DNA from: Planctomycetota bacterium
Lineage (GTDB): Bacteria > Planctomycetota > Planctomycetia > Isosphaerales > Isosphaeraceae
Length of the DNA stretch: 59,952 nt
Reading direction: 5' to 3'
NCBI GenBank assembly: GCA_021791715.1
Contig: JAJYWB010000036.1
Location: 1-59,952, forward strand
The translations under genes and the position numbers were made by a program. This document shows, in pieces, positions 18,746 to 27,008 of this stretch. The notes under the pieces are model-generated. The model was not told the origin of the DNA, did not search any database, and was given only the letters and a program-made list of their open reading frames with translations. Numbering within the stretch: the stretch's first letter is position 1; every line of letters starts with the position of its first letter.

Positions 18746-19015
18746 TCAGTTCTCCGCGGTCTTGGCGGCGTCGAGGGGGACGACGTTGATCCGGCGTCCA
18801 TTTTGGTCGAAGAGGATTTTCCCTTCGATCAGCGAAAAGATCGTCCAATCGCGACCGACGCCGACGTTCTTTCCAGGCCGCCATTTGGTGCCGTTTTGTC
18901 GGCAGATGATGCTTCCAGGCTTGGCGGTTTGGCCGCCGAACAGCTTGATTCCGAGCATCTTGGGTTGAGAGTCGCGACCGTTGCGGCTCGAACCCTGACC
19001 TTTCTTATGCGCCAT
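18746..19015 (-). CDS. rpmA: 50S ribosomal protein L27
   Basis: L27 binds near the peptidyl transferase centre of the large subunit. The start is ATG 19015 giving an 89-residue product beginning [19 protein letters not shown], the conserved L27 N-terminus, followed by [21 protein letters not shown] and GRDWTIFSL. The frame stays open to 19090, but those codons are not L27. GGGA lies upstream of the ATG. rpmA precedes obgE, as in many bacteria, but L21 is absent upstream, where an intergenic repeat region and an acyltransferase gene lie instead. Confidence 0.96.
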   Translation of the reverse strand: MAHKKGQGSSRNGRDSQPKMLGIKLFGGQTAKPGSIICRQNGTKWRPGKNVGVGRDWTIFSLIEGKILFDQNGRRINVVPLDAAKTAEN

Positions 19016-19351
19016 CGTTCTGCATTCCCAAAGAGAGACGTTCCGCGAATTTGGCCGTTTTCGCTTCCGATTCGCGATCGAAAATACCACTATAACGGCT
19101 TGATGGGAGTGTTCGCAATGGCGATTCGGCTAAATCATCCGTGCGTTCCAGGGCTAGAGGGCGATTTCTCGAAGTTTCGGCTATCTCCATCACCCTCTCT
19201 GTCAACCGGAAACGGCTCTTACGAAGTGCGCGGTCGTCGATCCATCTCGAATGAAATCGATCGATCGCCGCAACGAGCCTGTTACACGTCGCGCGCCGAA
19301 GGCGCTTCAATCGCTCTCCGCGTCGACCCGTCGCGGCGCCCGTCGCTCATC
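19016..19351. other. Intergenic region between rpmA and the acyltransferase gene
   Basis: The 336-nt stretch upstream of rpmA holds one copy of a 35-bp repeat (19282-19316) and presumably the rpmA promoter around 19050-19130. No gene is seen. Confidence 0.4.
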
Positions 19352-19386
19352 TTACACGCCGCGCGCCGAAGGCGCTTCGATCGCTC
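19282..19386. repeat. Two 35-bp direct repeats with a GCGCC-GAA-GGCGC hairpin
   Basis: Copies lie at 19282-19316 and 19352-19386. They share TTACACG, then the small hairpin GCGCCGAAGGCGC, then CTTC and ATCGCTC, with two mismatches. The second copy supplies the stop codon and the last ~11 codons of the acyltransferase gene. The hairpin could also slow transcription, but no T tract follows. Confidence 0.75.
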
Positions 19387-20584
19387 CACGACCGAACCTC
19401 GCTCGATCGCGACTCCATGGCCGCGCCGACGCCCATTTGAATCGCTCGCTCGGTTCCGCGGGAGGTCGCGAGCCCGCGTCGATCGAACGAATAAATCGCT
19501 TTTCAACCAACTGATAAAATAACAGGCCGACCGCGATCGCCGAACCGATCGCCGCGATCAAAAGCGCCATGTCCATGAGCGCGTTCGTCGACCCGAGCCG
19601 ACGGTAACTTCGGTCGAACCAGGCCAAAACGATGCTGTGCATCAAATAAAGACTGTACGACATCGTTCCTACATAGACAAACCCGCGCATTGAAATGAGC
19701 TTGCCGAGCAATCCGTCGATCTCGGTCGAAAGGAGAGTCGCCGTCAGCAGACACGCGAAACCCGAGCCGATCAAATGATCCATCAACAACGGCTTTCGAA
19801 GTTCCCCCAGCGCCAATCCCCCGCCGATGAATAAAACGCTTGAGCAACCGAGAATGCCGATCATAAAAAGAGTTCGGCGGCGCGAGATCGGTTCGGACGA
19901 ACGATTGAGAAGCCAAGCGGCGACTCCCATGCCGAGAGCGAACTCGAACCATCTTCCCAGGAAAAACCCGTTGAGATACGTCCAGATCTCGCTTGGCAGG
20001 ACGTTCGTCACCCAGCCGCGATAAACGAGCGACGCCGCGCCGACGGTCGCGATCACTCGAAAATAACCGAACCGCGCCGCGGCCGCGAACAAAAGGGGAA
20101 ACGCCGCGTAAAATTGAAATTCCAACGAGAGCGACCAAAACGGCGAGTTGATTCCCTCCAAAGTTTCGGGCCAAAGTCCATGGATAAATCCGAGATGAAC
20201 AAGAACTTGTTTAACGTTAAGAGGTTCGTTGCGAAACGGAGCTCTGCCGAGCGCGCTCCAGACGACCGTCGCGGCGAGATAAACCGCGATCGCCGCGTAA
20301 TACGGCGGGACGATGCGCCTCAGTCGATCGATAAAATAACGCTTAAGCGTGGGCGATTTGCCGGCGTTTGTTCGTCGGATCAACGAATAGGTGAGACAAA
20401 AACCGCTGAGAACGAGAAACAAATGCACGCCGATGAAGCCGAGTCGAGAAGGAGCGAGCAAACGATAAATCAACGAATGATGGGGAAAACTTTCGGATTC
20501 AAGCCTTTGATGAAAAAAGACGACCGCGAGAACCGCGATCCCCCTCAACCCGTCGAGGCAATCGAGCTTGTTCGATTTATCCAT
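19352..20584 (-). CDS. Acyltransferase 3 (OafA/YrhL-type) membrane protein
   Basis: The start is ATG 20584 with GAGGAAG at 20593-20599; the frame is open to 20662. The 410-residue product has about ten hydrophobic segments and the family's N-terminal motif CLDGLRGIAVLAVVFFH, whose His is thought to be catalytic, followed by GFIGVHLFLVLSGFCLTYSL and RLRRIVPPYYAA. Members transfer acetyl or other acyl groups to surface polysaccharides or other acceptors across the membrane. The final ~20 residues are Arg/Ser-rich and the last 11 are encoded by a dispersed repeat, so the native C-terminus may have been altered. Substrate unknown. Confidence 0.88.
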   Translation of the reverse strand: MDKSNKLDCLDGLRGIAVLAVVFFHQRLESESFPHHSLIYRLLAPSRLGFIGVHLFLVLSGFCLTYSLIRRTNAGKSPTLKRYFIDRLRRIVPPYYAAIAVYLAATVVWSALGRAPFRNEPLNVKQVLVHLGFIHGLWPETLEGINSPFWSLSLEFQFYAAFPLLFAAAARFGYFRVIATVGAASLVYRGWVTNVLPSEIWTYLNGFFLGRWFEFALGMGVAAWLLNRSSEPISRRRTLFMIGILGCSSVLFIGGGLALGELRKPLLMDHLIGSGFACLLTATLLSTEIDGLLGKLISMRGFVYVGTMSYSLYLMHSIVLAWFDRSYRRLGSTNALMDMALLIAAIGSAIAVGLLFYQLVEKRFIRSIDAGSRPPAEPSERFKWASARPWSRDRARFGRGAIEAPSARGV

Positions 20585-20855
20585 GATGCTAACTTCCTCG
20601 TCCTTGAGAAGCCGACTCGGAGTCCGTCCGATCGGAAGAAAGCGTAATCTCGAACCTCGCACGCGTGCAAGAGATCTTTTCGAAACGACGTTTCAGTGAT
20701 TCAGGCGTTCGAATTCCGGCGATTTAGAATCGGCTCTTTCTTGATAAGCCCGCGGCGATTGACCCGGACCGATTCCTCGTGATACGTTTCCATCCGGCCT
20801 CGATCCGCCGATCGACTCCGCACGATAATCCTTATGTAAAAGTATTAACCTGAAA

Positions 20856-21980
20856 ATGGATGATAATCGTTCGATTCCAGTCGAACTCGCCGATCGATCT
20901 TATGAGATCGTGATCGCCGATCGTTCGCGCGACGATTTCGCCGCGTTCGTGCGGCGCTCGCTCGATCGTTCGTGGGGGGGTAGGGGGTGTAAGCGTTGTT
21001 TGATCGTCACCGATCGCAACGTCGCACGGCTCGCGGGGCCGTTTGAAAACTCGCTCAGGCAAGCCGGAATCGAGCCCGAGAGGATCGAGGTCGAACCGGG
21101 AGAATCGACGAAATCGCTCGCCGCCGCGTCGACCGTGCTCGATTTGCTCGTCGATCTGAAGGCGGATCGCCATTTTGCGATCGTCGCGCTCGGCGGCGGA
21201 GTGATCGGCGATCTCGCGGGGTTCGTCGCGGCGATTTACGCTCGAGGCGTCCCTTTGATCATGATCCCGACGTCTCTGCTGGCGCAGGTCGACAGCTCGG
21301 TCGGGGGTAAAACCGGGGTGAATCATCCCCGGGTCAAAAACATCATCGGCGCGTTTCATCAACCCTCGGGAGTTTGGATCGACGTCGAAACCCTCCAAAC
21401 CCTCCCCGACCGCGAACTCGCCTCGGGCGCGGCCGAGGTCGTTAAATACGGCGTGATTCAAGATCTGAATTTATTCGAGTTTATGGAATCAAGTGCGCGT
21501 CGGTTTCTTAATCGCGACCGTTCGGTTCTCGAACGGATCGTCGCTCGAAGCTGCGCGATCAAGGCCGAAATCGTGTCGGGGGACGAGCGCGAACAAGGGG
21601 GTGCGCGAGAGATCCTCAATTTTGGTCATACGATCGGCCACGCGATCGAGGCGGTCGCGGGCTACGACGGTCGTATTTTGCACGGCGAGGCGGTTTCGCT
21701 GGGAATGATCGCCGAGGCTCGACTCGCCGAAAGCCTGGGCCTGGTCGATTCTCACGTCGGCGATCGGCTCGAGCGGCTGTTGAACGATCTCGGCCTGCCG
21801 ATCGTCTTACACAACCTCGATTTCGACCGAATTATCGAGGCGATGCGCCGCGACAAGAAGAATCGGAATGGGCGAATTCGATTCATTCTTCCGCGGTCTA
21901 TCGGCGCGGTCGAGGGGTTCGATCTCGACGATATCGACGCGATTCGTCGCGCGGTCGATCGACTTCGACCTCGAACCTGA
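20856..21980 (+). CDS. aroB: 3-dehydroquinate synthase AroB
   Basis: AroB converts DAHP to 3-dehydroquinate, the second step of the shikimate pathway, using NAD and a divalent metal. The 374-residue product shows VALGGGVIGDLAGFVAA (dinucleotide binding), IPTSLLAQVDSSVGGKTGVN, SGAAEVVKYGVI, ILNFGHTIGHAIEA and ILHGEAVSLGM, which carry the metal-binding Glu and His residues. Length matches the family. An ATG with only weak upstream pairing starts the frame. It is alone on the plus strand; no other aro gene is in the window. A GC-rich hairpin (21988-22019) follows. Confidence 0.96.
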   Translation: MDDNRSIPVELADRSYEIVIADRSRDDFAAFVRRSLDRSWGGRGCKRCLIVTDRNVARLAGPFENSLRQAGIEPERIEVEPGESTKSLAAASTVLDLLVDLKADRHFAIVALGGGVIGDLAGFVAAIYARGVPLIMIPTSLLAQVDSSVGGKTGVNHPRVKNIIGAFHQPSGVWIDVETLQTLPDRELASGAAEVVKYGVIQDLNLFEFMESSARRFLNRDRSVLERIVARSCAIKAEIVSGDEREQGGAREILNFGHTIGHAIEAVAGYDGRILHGEAVSLGMIAEARLAESLGLVDSHVGDRLERLLNDLGLPIVLHNLDFDRIIEAMRRDKKNRNGRIRFILPRSIGAVEGFDLDDIDAIRRAVDRLRPRT

Positions 21981-21987
21981 AAGACTT

Positions 21988-22019
21988 CGGCGCGCGATCA
22001 GAGAATTTTCACCGCGCCG
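21988..22019 (+). terminator. Hairpin after aroB
   Basis: The stem CGGCGCG (21988-21994) pairs with CGCGCCG (22013-22019) across an 18-nt AT-rich loop. No T tract follows, so termination is uncertain. Confidence 0.4.
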
Positions 22020-22110
22020 GGCCTATAATAAGGTTGATAGGGGATCCTCGCGAACGGATCGCGAATTCTCACGCGGCGATTGATTCGGCTTCGATCGAGG
22101 GAGAATGACG

Positions 22111-23058
22111 ATGAGACGCATCGGGTTCGTTCGATCGCTCGTGTTGACGTTTGTCGTGGGTTTGGCGTCGACGGTCGTCTCTCCAAAAAACATTCATGCG
22201 CAGTTTTATGGTTACGGCTACCCTGGGATGTACGGATCGGGAGGGTACGCGTATCCCGGACAAAACGGGAACGCGTACGCGAGATTGTACGGTTACGGTT
22301 ACCCTGGAATGTACGGGCTCGGGCTCGGATATCCCGCGATGTACGGCTTCGGTTCCCCAGGGCTTTACGGCTTGGGTTTTCCCGGGCTGAACATGATGGG
22401 CATGGGTTATCCCGGTGTGTACGGCATGGGGATGGGCATGGGTTATCCCGGCATGTATGGAATGGGTTATGGATTTCCAGGCATGTACGGCATGTATGGA
22501 ATGGGTTATGGATTTCCCGGTATGTACGGCATGTATGGAATGGGTTATGGATTTCCCGGTATGTACGGCATGTATGGAATGGGTTATGGTTTCCCCGGCA
22601 TGTACGGTTTCGGCTTTCCAATGTACGGCATGGGTTGGGGAGGGTTCGGTTGGGGGTACAACCCATTTTATATGAGCTTGATTTATCGTAACATGTTGTA
22701 TTACGGTATGATGTATGCGAATTTAGCGTATGAGGTGAATAATTATCCTTATGGAATGATCGCCGGCCCGAACACCGATCCCGCGGTTTTTTGGGGTCGG
22801 CCTTATATGAACCCGCTGTTCGGCGCGATGTTTTCGCCGCTGTCGATGCAGGCTTCGGTTCTTCAGCAATATCCGCAAAGTTCGTCGGCGAAATCGTCGG
22901 GCGCGAACGGCGAGAAAAAGCCGGGGGTGCGGTCGATTCCACGACGCTCGGGCTCCGGATCGGCTTCAGCCGCCGCGCCGATTCCAAAACAGAGCGATGC
23001 GAAAACGAGCGATGCGAAGCCTTCGGAGTCGAAACCCGACGAGCCGAAATCGAAATGA
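22111..23058 (+). CDS. Secreted Gly/Tyr/Met-rich tandem-repeat protein
   Basis: The start is ATG 22111, seven bases after GAGGGAG (22097-22103); an earlier ATG at 22105 is too close to that site. The 315-residue product has a signal peptide ending near NIHAQ. Residues ~30-190 are built of YGYGYPGMYG-like units, becoming a strict 13-residue repeat (MYGMGYGFPGMYG, 39 bp) at about 22456-22611. A non-repetitive part with MSLIYRNMLYYGMMYANLAY follows. The tail is Lys/Ser/Pro-rich. Aromatic-glycine repeats of this kind occur in adhesive and structural proteins; the function here is not known. The DNA repeats are nearly identical, so copy number may vary between strains. Confidence 0.8.
   Translation: MRRIGFVRSLVLTFVVGLASTVVSPKNIHAQFYGYGYPGMYGSGGYAYPGQNGNAYARLYGYGYPGMYGLGLGYPAMYGFGSPGLYGLGFPGLNMMGMGYPGVYGMGMGMGYPGMYGMGYGFPGMYGMYGMGYGFPGMYGMYGMGYGFPGMYGMYGMGYGFPGMYGFGFPMYGMGWGGFGWGYNPFYMSLIYRNMLYYGMMYANLAYEVNNYPYGMIAGPNTDPAVFWGRPYMNPLFGAMFSPLSMQASVLQQYPQSSSAKSSGANGEKKPGVRSIPRRSGSGSASAAAPIPKQSDAKTSDAKPSESKPDEPKSK
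22456..22611 (+). repeat. 39-bp tandem repeats, four copies
   Basis: Copies begin at about 22456, 22495, 22534 and 22573 and share GGAATGGGTTATGG and CATGTACGGCATGTAT with only a few third-base changes. They are in frame and code for the 13-residue unit of the surrounding secreted protein. Confidence 0.85.
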
Positions 23059-23308
23059 ATGAGCGTTAAGTTCGAGAACCGATTCCGATCGTCGATCACG
23101 GAAAATCAAGCGGATCGACGACCGAGAATCGTTCGATTCGATCGAACAATATTAAATTATAAATGCAAATGACCTGAGCTTCAAGGCGAACGAGGTTTGG
23201 TTGGGCGATCGACCGGGGCGTCGGTTTTGCGCGCTTTTGATTGACGCGCGCGTGGCGTTTATCGCACGATGGTGGGAACCGTTTTCACACCGGCGCGCGA
23301 GGTCGACG

Positions 23309-24190
23309 ATGCGATTGGCTTATGAGAAGCATGGCGAAGGGGACGCGGTCGTGTTGTTGCACGCGTTTCCGCTCGATCGTTCGATATGGACGAACGTCGC
23401 GACTCGTCTCGCGGACGAGTATTGCGTGATTCTTCCCGATTTAAGGGGGCACGGCGAATCGCCGATCGACGACGTGAAGGTGAATTCGGTCGATACGATG
23501 GCCGACGACGTCGTCGAATTGCTCGAAGAATTGCGGATTGAAACCCCCGTGATGATCGGCGGGATCTCGATGGGAGGATATGTTTCGCTTTCGATCGCGA
23601 TCCGCAGGCCCGAATTGGCGAAGGGTTTGATATTGGTCGATACGCGCGCGGGGGCCGATTCTCCCGAGGCCGCCGAACGTCGCGAACGGTTGGCTCAGAT
23701 CGTCGAGTCGGAACAATCGTCTGAGAGCGTCGTCGCGGCGATGCTGCCGAACCTTTTTAGTCAGAAAACGCATAAGGAACACCCCGAGATCGTCGCTCAA
23801 ATCCGCGATTTGATGGCCAAAGCGAATCCCAGGTCGCTCGCGGCGACGCTCCGAGGGCTCGCCGTTCGGCCCGATCGGACCGAGGCGTTGGTGAATCTAT
23901 CTGTTCCGACACTTGCGGTCGTGGGCGGCGAAGACGTTCTCACTCCTCCCGCCGAATCGCTTTTGATCGCGAAATCGACGCCGAAATGTCGATACGCCAA
24001 AATCGAACACGCGGGACATTTGTCGCCGCTGGAGAAGCCCGACGATTTCTATCGGATCCTTCATGATTTTCTGATCGTTCACTCGCGGCCGCGCGGTTTT
24101 GTGCCTCCCACCGACGAGGAGCTTCGAAAACCGATGATTTTCGGCGTTCCGGACGACGAGCTTGACGATATCGACGATACCGACGATTAA
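23309..24190 (+). CDS. Alpha/beta hydrolase
   Basis: The start is ATG 23309 with GAGG seven bases upstream; the frame is open to 23201. The 293-residue product has the fold's marks: VVLLHAFPLDRSIW (oxyanion loop), LPDLRGHGESPID, nucleophile elbow GGISMGGYVSLS (Ser near residue 88), acid region VGGEDVLTPP and the catalytic His in EHAGHLSPLEKPDDF. It resembles 3-oxoadipate enol-lactonase/esterase-like members, but the substrate cannot be read from sequence. A 35-residue acidic tail (DDELDDIDDTDD) follows the domain. The next gene, rnd, starts 84 nt downstream. Confidence 0.88.
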   Translation: MRLAYEKHGEGDAVVLLHAFPLDRSIWTNVATRLADEYCVILPDLRGHGESPIDDVKVNSVDTMADDVVELLEELRIETPVMIGGISMGGYVSLSIAIRRPELAKGLILVDTRAGADSPEAAERRERLAQIVESEQSSESVVAAMLPNLFSQKTHKEHPEIVAQIRDLMAKANPRSLAATLRGLAVRPDRTEALVNLSVPTLAVVGGEDVLTPPAESLLIAKSTPKCRYAKIEHAGHLSPLEKPDDFYRILHDFLIVHSRPRGFVPPTDEELRKPMIFGVPDDELDDIDDTDD

Positions 24191-24274
24191 GCTAATAATA
24201 ATGTGAATACCGATCGGCGCGAGTCGTGATTGACAAACCGGAATTTCATATATGGAAAGGAAAATATTTTTACG

Positions 24275-25483
24275 ATGAGCGATCGGCAAGGCTTGTCTTC
24301 ATCGCGGGTGGAGACGGCTTCTGGATTGCGCAAGTTGACGGAGCGGCTCGCCGCCGCCGATCGGATCGCGTTCGATACCGAGTTCGTCTCGGAATCGACG
24401 TTCGAGCCCGTGCTTTGTTTGATTCAGGTGGCGACGGCCGATTTAACCGCGACGATCGACCCGCTCGCGATCGACGATTTAACGCCGTTTTGGAACGTTG
24501 TACTCGATCCCGCGATCGAGATCGTGATGCACGCCGCGGGAGAGGATACGCGGATCATCCGGCGAAAAACGGGAGAGATCCCGCGCCGATTGTTCGACGT
24601 TCAGATCGCCGCGGGGCTTGTCGGGCTCGGTTATCCCCTTTCGCACGGCAATCTGGTAAGCCAACTGCTCGGCGTGACGGTTCACGGCGGCGAGACGCGA
24701 ACCGATTGGCGGAAACGCCCCTTGAGCGACGGCCAATTGCGGTATGCGCTCGACGACGTACGGTATCTGCTTCAGGCGACCGATCATCTCAAGGCGAGGC
24801 TCGCCGAACTCGATCGAATCGCCTGGGCCGAGGCCGAAATGGAGGCGTTTCTCGAGGAAATTCGCCGTAAAGGCGACGACGACGAACGCTGGCGCAGGCT
24901 GCCGGGGCTGCATCAGCTCAATCGAGTCGGCCTCGAATGCGCCAAACGGTTGTACGAATGGCGAATCGACGAGGCGCGACGCACCAATCGACCTGTAAAG
25001 CAAGTTTTGCGTGACGATTTGTTGATCGCGATAGCGAAACGACGGCCGTCGGGGAGGAAGGATCTCGAGGCGCTGCGAGATTTCAACAGGCCTCATTTGT
25101 TGAGGGCTTCGGGGGCGATTTTGGAGACGATCGCAAGTGTAGGCGAGACTCCCGTCGACGAGCTTCCCGAGCACGCCGAGCGGTTCGACGATCGTCCTGG
25201 CTGGTCGATGCTCGTCAGTTTGTTGTCGGCGACGCTCGCCCGCTGCTGTGTCGAGAACAAGACCGCGCCGGCTTTAACGGGCTCGGCGAACGACATTCGC
25301 GATTTGATCCGGCGCTATGTCGAAGGGGATCTTGAAGCGAATCCGCCGTATTTGCTCCGCGGTTGGCGCGCCGAGGTTTGCGGAAGAACGTTGCTCGACG
25401 TCCTATCGGGCCGAGCAGGCGTTCGCGTGGGGGATCTCGGCGCCGAGGTCCCCGTGGTGATCGAAAAGATCGACCCCGACTGA
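24275..25483 (+). CDS. rnd: Ribonuclease D
   Basis: RNase D trims 3' ends of tRNA precursors and other stable RNAs. The start is ATG 24275, downstream of AAAGGAAAAT. The 402-residue product has the DEDD exonuclease residues: DTEFVSE (Exo I, about residues 34-40), HAAGEDTRIIRR (Exo II) and YALDDVRYLLQ (Exo III), with the family's TDWRKRPLS before it. An HRDC domain near residues 200-290 (LPGLHQLNRVGLECAKRLYE) follows, then a second helical domain. Length is slightly above the E. coli enzyme. It may be co-transcribed with the hydrolase gene. Confidence 0.92.
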   Translation: MSDRQGLSSSRVETASGLRKLTERLAAADRIAFDTEFVSESTFEPVLCLIQVATADLTATIDPLAIDDLTPFWNVVLDPAIEIVMHAAGEDTRIIRRKTGEIPRRLFDVQIAAGLVGLGYPLSHGNLVSQLLGVTVHGGETRTDWRKRPLSDGQLRYALDDVRYLLQATDHLKARLAELDRIAWAEAEMEAFLEEIRRKGDDDERWRRLPGLHQLNRVGLECAKRLYEWRIDEARRTNRPVKQVLRDDLLIAIAKRRPSGRKDLEALRDFNRPHLLRASGAILETIASVGETPVDELPEHAERFDDRPGWSMLVSLLSATLARCCVENKTAPALTGSANDIRDLIRRYVEGDLEANPPYLLRGWRAEVCGRTLLDVLSGRAGVRVGDLGAEVPVVIEKIDPD

Positions 25484-25631
25484 AAACAATCGCTTGTATT
25501 GATCGAATTGGAATCATGAAACGCGGTTGAAACCTCGATCTTCGGGAATTACGCGAGATTGAACACGCAGGCGATCAAGTACTTTTTTAGAATCGGCGAT
25601 TATTATATCGACAATATATTCGAGAGATATC

Positions 25632-26465
25632 ATGGCGCGTTTAAGCTGTTATACCAACTGTTTCGGACCCGCGGGGGTTCGCCGCGCCGTCGAGCGGGCG
25701 CGCGAATGCGGGCTCGATCGGCTCGAACTCGCGATGAAACCTCACGATCTGGGAGGGCTCGTCGTTCCCGCCGACGCGATCGTCAACGAGGATTCCGACG
25801 ATCGAACCGTGCGAAATTTTATTGAGCATTTACATAAATATAAAATTGAAATCGGCGGATGCAACGTCGGCGGGTTCGATTTGAGAACCGACGACGGATT
25901 CCACGCGACGGCGCGACGGATCGAATTCGCTGCGCGTCGGTTCAAGCCCTCGGTCGTCGTCTCGGGAGCGGGTCGACCGACCGACTTGAACGAGCGCGCG
26001 CGGATCGTCGCCAATCTCAAACGACTCGGCGATCTCGCGGCCGAGCTCGGTCTCACGATCGCGCTCGAGACGCACCAGGGACCGACCGAGAACGCTCGCG
26101 CGATGCTCGACCTCACGGCCGAGATCGATCGCCCGAACGTCGGAATCAACTTTGATACGGGAAATATTTATTATTACAATCAAAACGTCAACTTGTACCA
26201 AGAACTTGAGCAGATTAAAGGATTTGTACGTAACTTGCATTTGAAGGATTGTCGCGGGGGTTACCAGGATTGGTATTTCCCTGCGCTCGGCGAGGGGGGC
26301 GCGGTCGATTTTTCGAGGATCCTCTCGATCATGAATTCGGTCGGTTACGACGGTATTTACACGATCGAGATCGAAGGGATCTTGGGCGAAACCGAACCCG
26401 GCGACGCCGAGCGCGAACGCCGAGTTCTTGAGAGCGTGAAACATCTTCACGCTTGCGGATATTGA
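25632..26465 (+). CDS. Sugar phosphate isomerase/epimerase family (hydroxypyruvate isomerase-like)
   Basis: The 277-residue product is a xylose-isomerase-like TIM barrel: LSCYTNCFGPAGVRRAVER at the start, SVVVSGAGRPTD, IALETHQGPTENARAML (metal-binding Glu), VGINFDTGNIYYYNQNV (metal-binding Asp), NLHLKDCRGG (His/Asp) and YTIEIEGI (Glu). GAGAGAT precedes the ATG. Relatives isomerise or epimerise small sugars or hydroxypyruvate; the exact substrate is not decided by sequence. Two AT-rich patches (25815-25850, 26150-26235) interrupt otherwise GC-rich coding. Confidence 0.85.
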   Translation: MARLSCYTNCFGPAGVRRAVERARECGLDRLELAMKPHDLGGLVVPADAIVNEDSDDRTVRNFIEHLHKYKIEIGGCNVGGFDLRTDDGFHATARRIEFAARRFKPSVVVSGAGRPTDLNERARIVANLKRLGDLAAELGLTIALETHQGPTENARAMLDLTAEIDRPNVGINFDTGNIYYYNQNVNLYQELEQIKGFVRNLHLKDCRGGYQDWYFPALGEGGAVDFSRILSIMNSVGYDGIYTIEIEGILGETEPGDAERERRVLESVKHLHACGY

Positions 26466-26568
26466 TGCGAGAACTCGCGGCGACCCTTCGGCCCGGCGAG
26501 TGCGAGCGATCGTTAAGATCGACTCAAGCTTTGAACTCTTCGCGCGCCGGCGGAATCGCCGATTCGCA

Positions 26569-26813
26569 TTCAGAGGCTATACGAAAAGAAAACCGCAAAA
26601 TCCGCGATTTGAGGGCGAACCCGAAATTGGGCGAGCGATCTATTCTGGGCGAGCGATCTATTCTGGGAGGGCGATCTATTCCGGGAGGGCGATCTATTCT
26701 GGGAGGGCGAACCTCCCGGTGAGCCGTATTCTTATGATTAAATTTCATGATGTCGAAAACGGCCTCGTCTCATAACTTTACGAAAAGAGGCTCACCGGGA
26801 GGTTCGCCCTCCC
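26569..26813. repeat. Dispersed repeat element with perfect 25-bp inverted arms
   Basis: A left flank (TCAGAGGCTATACGAAAAG...GAACCCGAAATTGG) is shared with 48433-48493. Four 18-nt direct copies (26629-26700; GGGAGGGCGATCTATTCT or GGGCGAGCG variants) lead into arm A (26701-26725). A loop of 63 nt follows, and then arm B (26789-26813), an exact reverse complement of arm A. The loop contains ACGGCCTCGTCT, matching CGGCCTC in the loops at 48.5-48.8 kb. The structure resembles a REP/BIME or small non-autonomous element; no transposase is nearby. Confidence 0.8.
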
Positions 26814-27008
26814 AAGAAAACACTCAAGAATAATATTGTTTAGAATGTGCGGATTCGGCTGATAAGAATCGACTGAAACGCGGAAAATCAATCCGAGATC
26901 GAGACGACGGTTTTTCCGGAAAGATACTTCGCGCAGGTGAAATCGCCGATCCGCTTACGATTGTCGTGCGCGATCGGCGTTCGCGGCTCATGTCTCCAGA
27001 ATCATTGA
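26814..27008. other. Intergenic remainder before the DUF1501 gene
   Basis: About 195 nt between the repeat element and the 3' end of the convergent DUF1501 gene, with an AT-rich patch at 26816-26846. No gene or clear terminator is seen; the inverted repeat itself may stop transcription from both sides. Confidence 0.4.

Noticed and set aside
26453..26775. Small frames reading the 18-nt repeats (SILGGRSIPGG type)
   Set aside because: They translate the repeat element only and occur in two frames at once.
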